Assembly (NCBI RefSeq): GCF_003286085.1
Contig: NW_020825288.1
Coordinates: forward strand, 15,066,001-15,130,000
From: Drosophila persimilis
Lineage: Eukaryota > Arthropoda > Insecta > Diptera > Drosophilidae
Reading direction: 5' to 3'
Length of the DNA: 64,000 bases
Positions 24,941 to 37,900 of the stretch are shown in pieces. Position numbers and translations under genes: made by a program. The notes below the pieces were generated by a model that was given only the letters and a program-made list of their open reading frames with translations, searched no databases and was not told the DNA's origin. The stretch's first letter is position 1; each line of letters begins with the position of its first letter.

Positions 24941-25000
24941 GAAAATTTTAGAAAATTCTAGAAAATACTAGAAAATTCTAGAAAATTCTAGAAAATTCTC
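24941..25000 (+). repeat. Six tandem decamers GAAAATTCTA, heat-shock-element-like array
   Basis: Six head-to-tail 10-mers read GAAAATTTTA, GAAAATTCTA, GAAAATACTA, GAAAATTCTA, GAAAATTCTA, GAAAATTCTC. Each intact unit is GAA-nn-TTC-nn, so the array spells the heat-shock factor consensus of alternating GAA/TTC pentamers in exact 5-bp register. Ten of twelve half-sites are intact. It sits about 46 bp left of an integrase fragment. Binding is inferred from consensus only. Confidence 0.85.
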
Positions 25001-25046
25001 TGATAGCTAGAACTATGTGTCGGTTTAATATAAAGATAGGATTGCG

Positions 25047-25238
25047 ATGGACATAGCAGCCAGTGACAGTGGAAATAAATATTTGTTCGTGGTATTGGAT
25101 TATTTGAGCAGGTGGCCGGAAGTATACCCGTTTCCAAATCAAGAGGCATTGACAGTGGCTTTCAATAATTGGCTAACAAGATTCGCAGCTTTTATATTTA
25201 CATATGTACAAGGGATTTATTTATTTACCTATATTTAA
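25047..25238 (+). mobile_element. LTR-retrotransposon integrase core fragment
   Basis: About 50 residues match the start of a Ty3/gypsy-type integrase catalytic domain: MDIAASDSGNKYLFVVLDYL, then SRWPEVYPFPNQEA and a partial tail NWLTRF. The Asp in MDIA corresponds to the first catalytic acidic residue. The rest of the catalytic core is absent, as are reverse transcriptase and gag, so this is a dead relic. Sequence to the right is AT-rich and unrecognisable. Confidence 0.85.
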
Positions 25239-26032
25239 GGCACAATCCTATTGATATTTACCTGAATTTTTAATACTCAAAATTTACTCCTCTAAATCGC
25301 AATTGATTTCTTTCATAACCCATTTGAATGTGTATTTTTTGGCTATGTTTTTTTTTTATTTATGGCTTACATTCCGCCTGTAGAATATCAATTTTCAGGG
25401 GTATTCCATAGTCGGCTTATCGCCTGAATGTGTGTAGTTTTCTGAGGTTGTTCTTCTTGCGTTTGTTACTATTCCATCTAAGGCTTACAACCATTTGTGT
25501 GGCTGTTGCTGTGCCACTGCCTCTGCCTCTGCTCCTGACCAAAATCCCATTTGGCACTGAATTGTGTGCGCACATTGAATTTGTAGCAAGCTTAAAACTC
25601 GAGCAATCTATGGGCATTAATAGATATTTTATCTCTGTGTGTGTGTGTGTGTGTGGAAAAATATTTATACCTCTCTCCTGCTATACATACATCGATTTTC
25701 GTGCAGTGTAATTGAATTGCCAAGTGCTGGGGCCTCGATTCTTTTTCGGGTGGCGTTTTTTTTTTTTTTTGTGGGCGGTAACATCCGATTTTGGATGTTG
25801 GTCAGCAGCCTATAGTCGGGGGGGGGGGGGGCACTTGAAGATAGTCAACGGTTTATGACGTGTTTATTTGCCACAACAATTGCGACACAATTGTGCCACA
25901 TGCAGTGACATTTATGTGACCAACTCGACCGACACAGGACCAGTGTGGGACAGAGAGGCAGCGAGTGTTGTCTATGAGTTATGACTCTTCAAGCGGCAAC
26001 TGCAACCGTTGCATGCAACGTTGACACATCTG

Positions 26033-26086
26033 ACTCTCTCTCTCTCTCTCTCTGCCTCTGCGTCTGTGTGTGTGTGTGTGTGTGTG
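26033..26086. repeat. Compound (CT)n-(TG)n microsatellite
   Basis: A CT run is followed by a short TCTGCCTCTGCG linker and then a TG run. Confidence 0.9.
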
Positions 26087-26662
26087 ATAAATGAAGCCTG
26101 CCAAGAAAAGCCAAGTCCAGGCACGTGACAATTCCGGGATGCCTTTAAGTGGCTGCTTTAAAAATCTAGGCCTTCTGTTTAGTAGAACATTTAATGGAAA
26201 AATTCCAAGAAAAGTTCTTCTTATACATTTGTACATGAAATACGGATACGGCTTTACAAACCCTTCTCATTTCATTCTGAAATACTCCTTTGCCAATTGA
26301 ACAATAAAGTCATAATACGCTCTCGGCGTTTGTACCGAAAAGCGGATAGAAAGCCTCACACAGCCAGCTAAATGAAAGAAAATGCAATAAAATAACAACT
26401 TAACACCTTTGGCGCCCAAATAGACAGAGAGCGGGGCGAGGGGTACCCCCTCTCTCTATCCCCTCAAACAAAAGTTCCAGCCATACACAAATGCGCAGGC
26501 AATGCAAAAAGCAAACCGTAAGCGTAGACTAAGCCGATTATAGCACGAAAGTAACGGCAAATGTCTGAGAGGCAGATAGAGCGAGGGGGGAAATGAGGGT
26601 GGAGAGTGAAGAGTGGAGAGTGGGGGCGAGCCAGAGCTGGAGCAAGAAGGTCGAGCAGGAAG

Positions 26663-26695
26663 TGCGTGGCGTGGCGTGGCGTGGCGTAGCGTGGC
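26663..26695. repeat. Pentamer (GGCGT) tandem repeat
   Basis: About six copies of GTGGC in tandem, with one substitution (GTAGC). Confidence 0.85.
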
Positions 26696-29600
26696 AGACA
26701 GAGACGGGACAAAGAGCCAGAGCAGGCAATGAATTATCGCACTAGCAGCAGTCGAGACAAAAGTGTTGTAAAAAATGTAGTACTATTAATTTTCTTTGCA
26801 TATCTTATTGTATCTTCATAAACAGACAAGCACACAAACGTGGCAAGAAGGTCGGAAAGGAGGGACCAGGGACAACCCTCCAGGAAACTGGCTTAGTGCT
26901 AAGAGATTTCTAATTCAGTTGAGCAGAAATAAATTACTTACCGTAATTGTTTGCCATATAAAACTGTAGCAAATAACATTGAGCTCTCTCTATCTCTCTC
27001 TCTCTCTGTCTCGTGGGAACTTTTGAGAGGAAAATTCTTGTTGTTTTAGGTATTTGCTTTGAGCCATTTATGTTTTGGCAGCTGCCGTAAAAGGATTTCT
27101 AGCATGCTTTACGCCTGATGGTAAATAAAAACTTAAATATCCCTGTGGGATCATTTCCCTCTCCCCCTCTCTCTCTCCCGTAAAAACTTTAACAATTTTT
27201 GTAAAATTTATTTACTTGTTTACTTTTAATTTATCTACCGCACACTTATAGTTGACACGATAGCAAATTATTGCCCTTTCATTTTGTGCTTTATATGGGC
27301 ATAAATAATTGTGCAACAGCAGCAGTAGTAGCAGCACAAAACTGCCTCGGTTACAATTTTTAATTATTTTTTAATGAACTACAAAAAAAAAAGCAGAGAA
27401 GCGGATAAAAAACCTGTCTCTTACATTATAAATTTATGCATGTTTAAAGTGAATTTATTGCGTGTTTAATTGTGGATAATGCGTCAGATGCAGGCCAGCA
27501 GCAACAAGCTGCCACTGGGCCCCCCCAATCTGCCGCCCGGAGGCAGGCAATAACGTGGTAATTTCACTTTTACGATCTGCCCCGATAGCCACCGTACTGG
27601 AGAGTCGTAAAAGACCTGCAACTATCAGAAAATATAGCCTTATGTCTGGCAGGACATTTCATTCGTCGAAGTTTGCCATCAAGCATTGATTTTCAAGCAC
27701 CTTTCACGTCCCAATCCTACACTCCCTGCCACAAGCCCAATCTCAGCGAGTCACGTGCTTCTGGTGGGGCTCCAAAAATCACGCATTAGCTGCCAGTTTG
27801 CACTTAAAGTCATAAATTTATTTAAATATATGAGGGTACCCCTCACATGCATTGCATACATATAAACGCGAAAGCCCCACACGTTCAGAGGGGGAGGGGG
27901 CTGGACGGCACCGCTGTAAAGCAAAATTTATATTAACTTCATTTTGCCACGGCTGCTGCTTCGGGGTGCTCCCGGGTACGGCTACGGCTGCCTCTGCCAT
28001 GCAGTCATTGCATAACTCATACGCACCGTGTGCCGAGCGAATCGCGGTGCGTGGCAGGCAGTAAGCGCTCCGCTCCACTCCAGCCAACCAGCCAGCCAGC
28101 CAGCCATATCACCGACACAAAGTGAAGAAAGGCTGCCTCGAAAAATGGCAGCCAAGAGAATTTTAAATTACGCTTTTGAGTGTCGACGGTTGAGGCCGAA
28201 ATGCAACTGCAATGTGGAAGAGCTGCAGCTGAAGCTGCAGCTGCATCATTCCCTTTTCGTTGCATGCATTTAATTGCAAATGAAGCAAGAGCTGTTGAGG
28301 CAACAGCGGCAGACCCAGACCCAGACCCAGACGCAGACCCAGCCAAAGCGCTGACAATGCCAATTGCCATCCTGCAGTCCCAGCCTCGGTCCGTGCCACA
28401 TCAAGCTGCAAAACTGCAAATGACGTTTAATCAAAGTTGTTGAAATTGATAGCATTGTTTGTAGTGCACGCCGGCGAATGGCAAAATGGCAAAATGCATT
28501 TTAAAGTGCGCTAAATGTGTTAATTAAAGCGGCTCCGTCCCTTACATGACTTTGCTTTCGCGTTTCATTCGCCCCCAGAAAAAAACGCCCCATAAATAAA
28601 TAAGCAAAGCAGCCCAGGTACAAATGCAACAGATTTGAATTAGAAAAGTGGCAGCCAACAGAAGGAGAAGGGTAGCATACTCCAGAGAGAGAGAGAGGGA
28701 GAGGGAGCTGCAAGGATCCTGGAAAATTGCAACTTAGTTGCTGTGGCAGGCAATAAAATAAAGTCTTAGCCAAGTTCCCATGCAACAGCCAGAAACTGGG
28801 GGCACATTTAATTTGTTGCGCAACAAATTAGCATTTATTTTCATTAGGATTTCAACTTCTGCTTACTGCTGTTCCTCCTTCACTCCCATATGCTCCCATG
28901 TTCAACCCATTCATTTTTTCGTCTGCTCTTTGTTTGCTTTTAATTATAAATACATGTGCTACAAGCAATATTAACCCATGGCATTGCGAAAGTCTTTAAG
29001 GAATATCCCCTCATATAATTCGTAAAAGTATCAGCAAAGCACAAAGAATCGGCCACAGAATCCTACAAAACAGTCCTCGGCGGAGCACAGAAAATACTTA
29101 CTTTTCGGTCCCAAAATTTCAACAACAAATATACAGTCTTTGGCGAAGTGCATCAGTCGGTCCCAAGAAAACAAAAATAATGTACTAAAAGTTGCTAAAT
29201 AAAACTGATACTCGAGAATACAAAAAGCTAATACAATTTTTGATATTTAAAAAAAAGCGATCGTTCCTAAAAACTATTTCGATTTTCAAATTTTGTTAAC
29301 AAATCTTTTATATATATTTTTATTTAAATTATAGTATTCTGTGTTCTACTTTAAGTGCTTTAAATAAAGCTAAATATGTAACTGATTTTCGGGAATCACA
29401 ATAAAAATTTTAAGAAGTTTAATTTAAAAAAAAAAAAACAATAATTTTAAAAAATAATTTTAATTTTTTAATTTTGGTATCAAATCTTTCTTTCATATTT
29501 TTATTTTTTTAATTCTAGTATTAAGTTTTTTACTTTAAGTTCTTTAAATAAAACTTAAAAAAAAACTCCAGAATACAAAATTCCAATAAAATATTTTAAA

Positions 29601-29991
29601 TGTTTGATATTTTCAAAAAAGAAAAAGATAATTTCTACAAATTTATTTGGATTTTCACATTTGGGTTTCAAATATTTTTTATAATTTTTTTTTATAATTA
29701 TGGTATTTTTTTTATTTATTTTAAGTGTTTTAGATAAATTAAATTCATTAAAAAACTGAATTAATAAATTGATTTCAATGAACTAAAAATATGTTATAAT
29801 TATATTGGGTACAAATTTGTAAGGTCATGAATATTATTTTAATTAATTAAATAAATAAATAAATTTCTAAATCCTTTTCTACCCCCAATGCCAGCCAATG
29901 GGTTAAGGCCTGGTGCCTGCTGGTGCTGCTGGTGTATATTTTTCCATAGCCTAGCCCACAATTGTGGGCGCGTGGCATGGTCTCCTTGCAT

Positions 29992-31957
29992 TCAATTAAT
30001 GCGTGTATAGAAAGCATCGCCGCGTCGCCGATGATGCCGACCATCGTCATCGTCAGCGTCAGCGTCAAAGCCATGGCCGGCAGCAGCAGCAGCAGCATCA
30101 TCATCATCACCTTGACGGCGCTGGGCATTATCCAAGTAAGAGCTAACGCCCGACTGAGCGCCCAACGAGGCTGAAGACCATGGTGCGGATGAGTAGCGCT
30201 GCCTGATGCTGCTGCCGCCGCTGCCGGCATGCGAGGCGGCGCCACCGTAAGACCAAGGACGCCGCGGATTGCTGTAACGGGAGTCCGAGTAGCGATGCCG
30301 TTCGGGGTAGTAGTGATGCTGATAGTAATCGGAATCTGAATCGGAGTCAAAGTCGGGACGGGACGAGTGGTCAATGTGTGCTGTGCGATTAGGATAGAAG
30401 TCCGCGGCGCTGGTCTGGGGGGGTCCTGGTGGGGGTCTGCGATGTCCGTAATTATAATCAACATCGTCATCATCATCACCGGGGGGTGGTGGATAATGAT
30501 GTGAGTCCGTGGCTGGATTGTGATTATGGTGCGGGTGAGGGTGCGGGTGATGGTGCGGGTGCGGGTGCGGGTGCGGGTGCGGGTGAGGATGGTGCTGGTG
30601 CTGGTTCTGGTGATACTGGGGCTTATTAGTCACCACGGCAGCAGCAGCAGCAGCAGCTCCACTATATGGCGACTGCAGCACCACCGTGGGTTTAACAATA
30701 ACGGGGGCCGGACTAGAGACGGGAACGGAACCGGGTCCTGAGTCCGGCACTGGGACCAAGGCAGCCTGCTGCCAAGATGGGGTCGGCGATGAGGTTTGTT
30801 CGCGTGAGTTCATCTCGGCTAATTTATTGAAACGATTGCGACTGGCGGTGTCCGTGAGCACCATCACGGTGGGATTCATATCCGACATGTGATCCTTGAT
30901 GCAGTTCTGCAGCAGATTCAGGAAGAAGAAGAACGAGAGCAGCGTCAGCGCGGACATCACCCCGCTGGAGTTCTTCTTCGATTTCTTGCCGGCGGAGCCC
31001 CTCGTGGGTGGCGGTGGCTTTGGATAGGAGTACGAATGGATTGCTGGAGGATGGGGCGGCGGACGGGGTGGATGGGGCGGCGGATGGGGCATGCCCATGG
31101 ACAGTGCGGGCGCACTACCGGCGCTGGCATGGTACGAGGTGAACCCACCCGAGGGTGGCGTCTGCTGCAGTTCGTACTCCACCGATGGCTCGATGTGGCT
31201 GCTAATTTCAAACTTGCATTAGCCTCTCGGTCGCTCTTCCTCTCTGTGTGTGTGTGTATTGGGGTTTGGGGTCTGGCCCGTTGCTTACCCATGGCCGGAG
31301 TGTCCGCTGTACGGGGCAGTGGCTGCATAAGCACCGTTGTGGCTGCTGCCAGCGGCGGCCAGCAGCGGTCGTCCCTGTTGCTGGTAATGGTAATGGTTGC
31401 TCGGATAGTAATGGTTGGGATAATGCACGCGTTGCGTTTGACTGGAAAATATGGAAAGCGAGAAAAGGGAGTGGGAAAAAGGCACTGCGAATGGATGCAA
31501 ATGAGACTGACTAGAGGGTGTCCCGAAAATTGTGCGGGATCTGCCTGGCCCTGTAATAAAAGGACTTTCTTTGCATACTTTAAATCACATTTCTTCATCG
31601 TACTGTCTCCCATGCCTTTCTCTTATCACTTTCTCTTGAATCACATGTGTCCTCCATCTTTCGGGACACCCTTTATCCTGTGTATGTCCTCGCTAAGTGC
31701 CTGAGCTATGGCGCTTTCGTGCTCTGCGGCTGCTTTTAGGGGTTTGGGGTCTGGCGTGGGGGTTTCATCGCGGGGTCACGGCTAGTGTCACTTTCTGTCA
31801 TTTCGGCTTACGCATAATTATTCTCCGCAATTGCTGACAGCAGTGGATGTTGTTCCTGCAGCTGTTGTTGTTGTTGTTGTTGTTCCTGTAGCTGTTGCAA
31901 CTCTCGCAACTGCTCCAGCTGAAGTTGCAAATTTTGGCTCTGATTTGCCAGAGACAT
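29992..31957 (-). CDS. Gln/His/Asp-rich protein with one membrane segment, 3 exons, about 502 aa
   Basis: Exons 31957-31812, 31441-31289 and 31201-29992 are phase-consistent, with a start ATG (MSLANQSQNLQLQ) and a stop at 29,992. The first exon is Gln/Leu-rich and possibly coiled coil. The middle exon is Tyr/His/Ser-rich. The last exon has a Pro/His-rich stretch, a Lys-rich patch, and one strongly hydrophobic segment at about residues 180-202 (VMSALTLLSFFFFLNLLQNC) followed by a conserved-looking stretch (DMNPTVMVLTD). It then has a His-Pro dipeptide repeat (template 30,530-30,600), acidic runs, and an Arg/Tyr/Ser-rich end. There is no signal peptide, so it is probably a single-pass membrane protein; orientation is unknown. 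The acceptor of exon 3 is a tandem TAGCAG. I do not recognise a family and propose no function. Confidence 0.82.
31512..31675. mobile_element. MITE with about 17-bp terminal inverted repeats, TA-flanked
   Basis: The left end 31512-31528 (TAGAGGGTGTCCCGAAA) and the reverse complement of the right end 31659-31675 (TAAAGGGTGTCCCGAAA) differ at one base. The inner 14 bp is a perfect inverted repeat. Both outer ends are TA, as expected for a Tc1/mariner-type target duplication. The 164-bp element has no coding capacity and sits in the first intron of the Gln/His-rich gene. The family is not identified. Confidence 0.75.
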
Positions 31958-33531
31958 GCCGTTTGTTTTTGGAATTTCAGCAAATTTAATTGCTAATTGA
32001 TTCTCTCTCTCCCGCGCGTATGCTTATCACTTCACCTCACTTCACATAAAGCGGCGGATACACTCAACTGCCAGAGGCAGTAGCCACAAAAGGAGTGCCT
32101 GATGGCAGCAGGGGCGCCCCAAAACCGCAAGTGACAATGTCGCTTAGGCGACTGGGCTTTTGCCAGACACTTGGCAGGCAGCTATTAACAGGGGCAACAC
32201 CGGCAACGGCACCGGCACCGGTCCGGGCCTGTCATTGTCAGCTGTTAAGTGAGTTTGAGCTGCAACGGCAACAACAACGATCTTAGCACCTGAATGAGGC
32301 AGCAGCAAGTGGCAAGTGGCAAGTGGCAAGCGGGAAGCGGCAAACTGCAAACTGCAAACTGCAGCTACTGCAAACTGCCGGCTCTGACAATTGCCTGTAA
32401 AGTGTTTTGCGGTGACATCGACCAACTGACACACACCTGAACTGGAGCGTTTTACCACGTCCCATCCCGGACCGTCCCTGATGCGCTGCACATTTTGGCC
32501 AGCAGACAATTAGTGCACGACATAAAAGGCGGCCCAGTAATGCTTCTACACACTCTACTCTCCCTCTGGGGGCTCCCTTGCCCCCCTCCTGTCAGTGTTA
32601 ATGACGCTGTTGCAGTCGCTTGTTTATTGCATTAAAGCTCTATGGCTGGGCTGCAGCGTTATGCATCAGAAATTGTCATAATTGTGCCATGTCTGGCACT
32701 GAGTCTGCCACCCTGCCACCCTGCCTCTGCCACAGCCTTTGGTTTTAGCTGCCAAATGGAGCTCAGTTCTTGCGGTCTTTTGTGTGGTTAGTCGGAACGT
32801 TCTCTGGGTGGTTTATGGAGGGAGATTCCATCTCTCTGCCGTTGAAGATTTATGACTTGGGCTAATAGTTTTCATTGCCAGCAAATGTTTATGGTATGTA
32901 TTGTTGGGGCATATGCGTTTTAAAGGAGATACAAATTTAAAAATACATAATTTTGAAGGCATTTAGACAACGGTGGACACCTAAGATAATTGGGATGGAT
33001 TTTCCTAGATTTCTATAGATTTTCCACTCCCTAAAACTCCTTTAAAAAGCAGAAAATCTTTAAGAAAATATCTCGACTCCTTCATTCAGTTTTTAGCCAG
33101 CAAACTGCAACCCCAAAATGGTATTACACATTCGATCAATTACCCACAACATCTAACAAGTCCGGGGCTGTTGTCTTCCCTAAACAGGAAACATTACACT
33201 GCAATGGCAAATATTTAACATTTCCGCAGTGGCAGCAGCAACAAAAAAACAACATTTGCTGAATCAAAAGCATATAATAAATTGTCAAATGCTGCTGCAC
33301 TGCAACTTTTCCACACATTTTCGGCTTTGATTTGTCGCCCAACCACCGCCCAACGCCCAACCCTCAGGAAATGTCGGCGAAAAATGGAAAAACACAAAAA
33401 CTATACAACTTTTGCTGATGCTCCCAAAAAGAAGAACAAAAAAATAGCAAAAAAAGGAAAGGAAAGGAAAGCAAATCAAAAAGTCAAATGCCTTGAGGGG
33501 TTGCAAAATTTGAGAGTGGCTGGAATGTGTA

Positions 33532-33558
33532 TAGGGGGGGTGGGGGTGGGTTGGGGGA
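33532..33558 (+). repeat. G-rich tract with G-quadruplex potential
   Basis: Several runs of three or more G, separated by single T or TT (GGGGGGG-T-GGGGG-T-GGG-TT-GGGGG), fit the four-run G-quadruplex pattern. Confidence 0.7.
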
Positions 33559-34960
33559 CCTTCCCCCCCCCATGTTTTAGTGTGTAGGGGATGGAGTATT
33601 TGTATTTAGCTTTTGTTGCCTGGCGCCATTGTCAACATATTTCAAGCGCGCCTCGGCCTGGGCCTCAGACAGAGAGTCAATAATAACGCGACTTTCCCCA
33701 TATTGTGCCCATCGTTCCCATTTTCGGGGCGGGGTGGGAATGGTATATTCCTACAAGATTTTTATAAGATTTTTATGGCCAGCAAAATTGGTCAGTCCCG
33801 CGCCCCGGCCAGAATTTAATGACTGGAAAATGAGGCATTTAAGCCAAGTGCCAAAGAAAGTTCCTTCTGCAAACGTGCCCGGTCAGCCGCTAGTATTTAT
33901 GGGTCTGCATCTGTATCTCGGTCGAGTCGGTCTCTGTCCGTATCTGTATCTGTATCTGTATCTGTGTCTGTCTCTGAGGGGAGCCAGGCCTGTGGACTGG
34001 GCCCCGTGAGGCATAGCCAGGGCTGGAGCTGGAGCTGGAGCTGGAGGTGGAGGTGGGTGTGAGAGCATACATTAATTGCCGTGATTAACACGTAGGCGCA
34101 TTAAATTATACAGGAAAACGGTAGTGCCAGGACAGTCGAAGGAGTAAATACCCTAACTGATGAATTTATTGGGGAATAATTGGCTAAAATATTAGAAGGG
34201 ACTCGGAAGAGTACAAAATGATGAGAGAAAATATCAAAAAATACAGGAAATGATGTCTAAAACGTAAGGACAGAAGAACAGACAGAAAGATTGAAAGAAA
34301 ATGGGTGTGAAAAGATGCTTCTTAAAGATGCGCTTGTACCCCGCCCCGAAAGGGTATCAAAACCAGGCCTAGACCCGGGCAATGCCACATCAATTATCGC
34401 ATATGAAGCCACCAATGCATGCCTCGTTCTCTCTGTGTGTGTCTGTGTGTGCGTACGAGTATCTGTGTGAGTGCATAAATCATTTGGCTACATTAAGTCC
34501 TTTGAGGAACCCAAAACAGGGCCACACAGAACAAACTTTTTGGGCACTGGCGAAATGAAACAAAAATAAAAACTCGTTAGGCCAGAGCCAAGACGAAGAG
34601 TACGTGCCCAGGACTTGGACGTGGACTCCGACTTGGACTAGGACTAGGACCTTCCCCCCCCCTCTCGGGCAGCGCCGGACTGTGCAGTGTCAAGTGTAAA
34701 GAAGAACTACTAATCAGCAGTTAATTCTTATCTTTAATTAAGTGCACGTTTCACCCCCGACCGATCCAAGGAGCAGCCAAAGGAGTCCCGGCATCGGCTC
34801 CATCGGCGTTTATGGCAGATGGCAGACACAGAGGAACTTCCCGTCTGTCCAGTCTGTCCAGTCGGTCTGGCTTTTTGCTCAACACTTTTGTTTGCCCTTC
34901 CCCGCTTTTTGGCATTGTCCGGGACAAAGGCCACTCGCTGGACAGGACACCAGCGCCGGC

Positions 34961-34990
34961 GCCTTTTGTCGCCTTTTGTCGCCTTTTGTC
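34961..34990. repeat. Three tandem copies of GCCTTTTGTC
   Basis: Perfect 10-bp tandem triplicate. Confidence 0.95.
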
Positions 34991-37900
34991 CCGCTCCGGT
35001 CAATTTAATGAAATAATCTAAGCAAACACTCTTGAAAATTAAGCAGTGTTTTTTTTTCGGTTTCCTTTCTCGAATTAAAAATGTAATGCGTTTGCTTTTG
35101 TTTTGTTGCTGCGAATAATTAAATGTGGATATTTTTCGTTGGGTTTTTTTTCTTTGTGTGTGCTGGCCAATTAAAAAGGCCACGCAACAATGGCCAAGGC
35201 GCTCATGCATGGCTTATCCCCAACCCTTGCCCCAACCCTAGCCCAACCCTTCATCGAAGTAGATGGCCTAAGATGCTGCTGGAATTCGACGCGATAAACT
35301 TCGACTTGGCCTGGGTCTGGGCACCTCGGGGGTAGTCCGTAAGTCATTACCCCCAACTGGAATGCGCCCACAGGTAGGTAAACGGCGGAGAATACAGCGA
35401 CAGAAGCTGCTCCTGCTGCTGCTGCTTTTGGCCCTCTCAAGTTGTTTGACAAACAATACACAACCCCTGGCCAAGAGAGGGAAGAAGAACAGCAGCGGCA
35501 GATGGAGATGGAGGTGGGAGTGGGAGTGGCAGGTGAAGATGGGCTAGCAGGAGGGGGGAGCCATGCTACATGGAGATCTGGGCACGAGAGCCGCACTCAA
35601 GCGTACCCGTCACATTTTTGCGCTTTTACATGGCCACCCCTCCTCGCATTCCCCCCCCCCTCCCTGACAGAAGTGCCCCAAAACGTGGCATCATCAGATA
35701 CATGAAAACAATTTTTTTACAGCAGTGAAAAGCTGCACTAAAAATAAAATAAAAGATATTTTATTGAAGTGGCGCAGGGGAGCCCCAACCCCGTCCCCCC
35801 CCCCACCCAGAACCCCTGCCCGGACTCTGGCAGATTAATTATGCATCGCTAAAATGCTAAGCCAGGTAGCACCACACAGCAGAGAGCACACAGCACCACG
35901 GTATCGCAGTGCACGGTAGTGCCCCAAAGGCAAGTGGCAAATGGGGGTTGGGGGTGGGAATAATAGGGTGGATGGGGTGACTAGGAATGGGTACAAGAGC
36001 CCGCCCGAGGGGGAGTATGTAAAAGCCAAGTACAAGCCACAACAAAATTAAAATCAAAATAAAATCACAAAAAATGTTTTTGGCAAATATTCAGATAAAA
36101 TGGAAGGACTTTCAGATAACCCAACCATATAGGGTGTGCACACTATAAGAGGTTGGCTGTATCTATTATAGGAGGACCCACTATTGAACTAGAAACTACT
36201 ATAAAATATCTAGAATGGATTGAGTATAGGATGGAAGAATGATGGCATGATCAATGGGATTTTATTGGGGTATAAGGATGGAAATCTATACAAATCTTTG
36301 AAAGCTTATGTGGGATAATATTGGTTTATAATTTAGTTAATATTTATGACTTTATTACACCCGGATTTGGATCGTTTTTTGTTGTTCCCGGCTGACCAGA
36401 GAACCATATCCCTAAGTATTTTGGGCCCTGAACACGAATCCAAGGTCAGGTTTACTCCTTCACGTCAGGTGACCTCAAAAGACCTATATGGTCGAAAAAT
36501 GGTGGAAACATATTTTAAAAATTGATCGGATTCGCTTGAAACTCTTCAATCGGGGATTTTCGGGGTCAAATATTAAGAATTTTAAGCCACGACACCTTTT
36601 TTTGTGGGGCTCGGATTCCCCTTTACTACAGTACCGTCCATTACCTAAGTAATGGCCTATCGAAGGTCACACATTCAACTTACGATCCTTTATAAAATAA
36701 TAAATGCAAATCGGTTTGGCTTTCGCTGGTGCTGCCTCAAATCAAATGCCTGTCACAGACAGACCCTACAAATCATCATGCCTCTTCACACATGGCACTC
36801 CCTCGCACCCCCTCACACCCACACATACGGCTGCCCACTTGCCACCAAATTATTCACATAAATAAAAAACGGTGGAAAAAAAAAATTAAGATTAAAATAA
36901 AAATTAAAAGCTACAGCTAAAAATCAAGCAGCAAACGTCAAAGCCAAAAGCGTGGAGCTGTCGGAGCTGTCGTCGTGTCACTGCACCCTCGCCCAGGTGA
37001 GGGCTGTGACAGGGGAACATGGTTGGGGCCAGGCGGGGGACAGAAGTGCTGTGGACTCACACACATATGTATGACGATGAGGTGCGACACACACACACAC
37101 ACACATACTCCCACTAGAGACACACACAGATGGAGGAGGCAGGAGGCAAGAGGCAGGAGCCAGGAGCCAGGAGCCAGGAGACGACAGCGACAACGACATC
37201 ATAGTACCCACTTGAAACGCTTTTAACAAAAATTCTTTTAATTTTTCACTCTTCTTTTTTTTGGCAACACCAGGCAGGACGATGATGATGGAAGTGGGGA
37301 TTGGGGGGGTGGCAAGAAAGAGAGTGTGTCGCGAGTGTGAGGGAATACGAGAGGAAGGTGAGCATCAGAGGGTCGAAGCTGGGAATACCCTCGCAGGACT
37401 AGCTATTTCTATTCTATTGGCAAGAAGTTACCAAAAAAGGAAATAATAAAAGGCAATGGTAAATATTTATTGGCTCAACGGATCAACGTAAATGGGGATA
37501 TCCCCTTCTTGTATGTATTCTCAAAATTAATCAGAAATTTCTCCCCTCTATACGGTCAAAAAAAAAGTTCATCTTGCGATACCCTCGTCAAGGGCATAAT
37601 TAAGAAAAATCTCTGAGTCCCGCTGCAGAGCTTCTCAGTTGCAGAGTTGGTTCTGCTCCGATTCTGGTTGGATTCGGGGGCTCTGTTTGTGCAACCCTCA
37701 CGGAAAATGAAATTTTCCTGCAAGACGCAGAAGAAGAAGACGAGACCGGCGACAGCGACTGCTGAGGGAGCCGCTGCATTGTTGATGAACAAGCAGCACG
37801 CTAACAAGTTGTATGCGCCATCTGAGGCCCTGCCTCATGCCACACACACACACACACACAAAAAAGGAGCGGAGTGCACCTTTCAGCGCTGGCGTTGGTA

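Larger units (their letters stand above)
25240..29990. other. Non-coding stretch between the retroelement relic and the Gln/His-rich gene
   Basis: No gene is supported. The stretch holds TG and CT microsatellites (26,033-26,086), poly-G (25,817-25,830), a GGCGT-type pentamer array (26,663-26,695), a CAGACC-type repeat near 28,309-28,340, and very AT-rich sequence at 29.2-29.87 kb. Confidence 0.55.

Noticed and set aside
29962..30892. Plus-strand frames rich in Gly, Val and Arg repeats at 30.4-30.9 kb
   Set aside because: Shadows of the His-Pro and Pro-rich repeats of the minus-strand gene.
36360..36640. Unusual non-repetitive stretch with direct CAGGT-containing motifs
   Set aside because: It looked like a possible repeat family member, but I could find no terminal repeats, second copy or coding capacity in this window.
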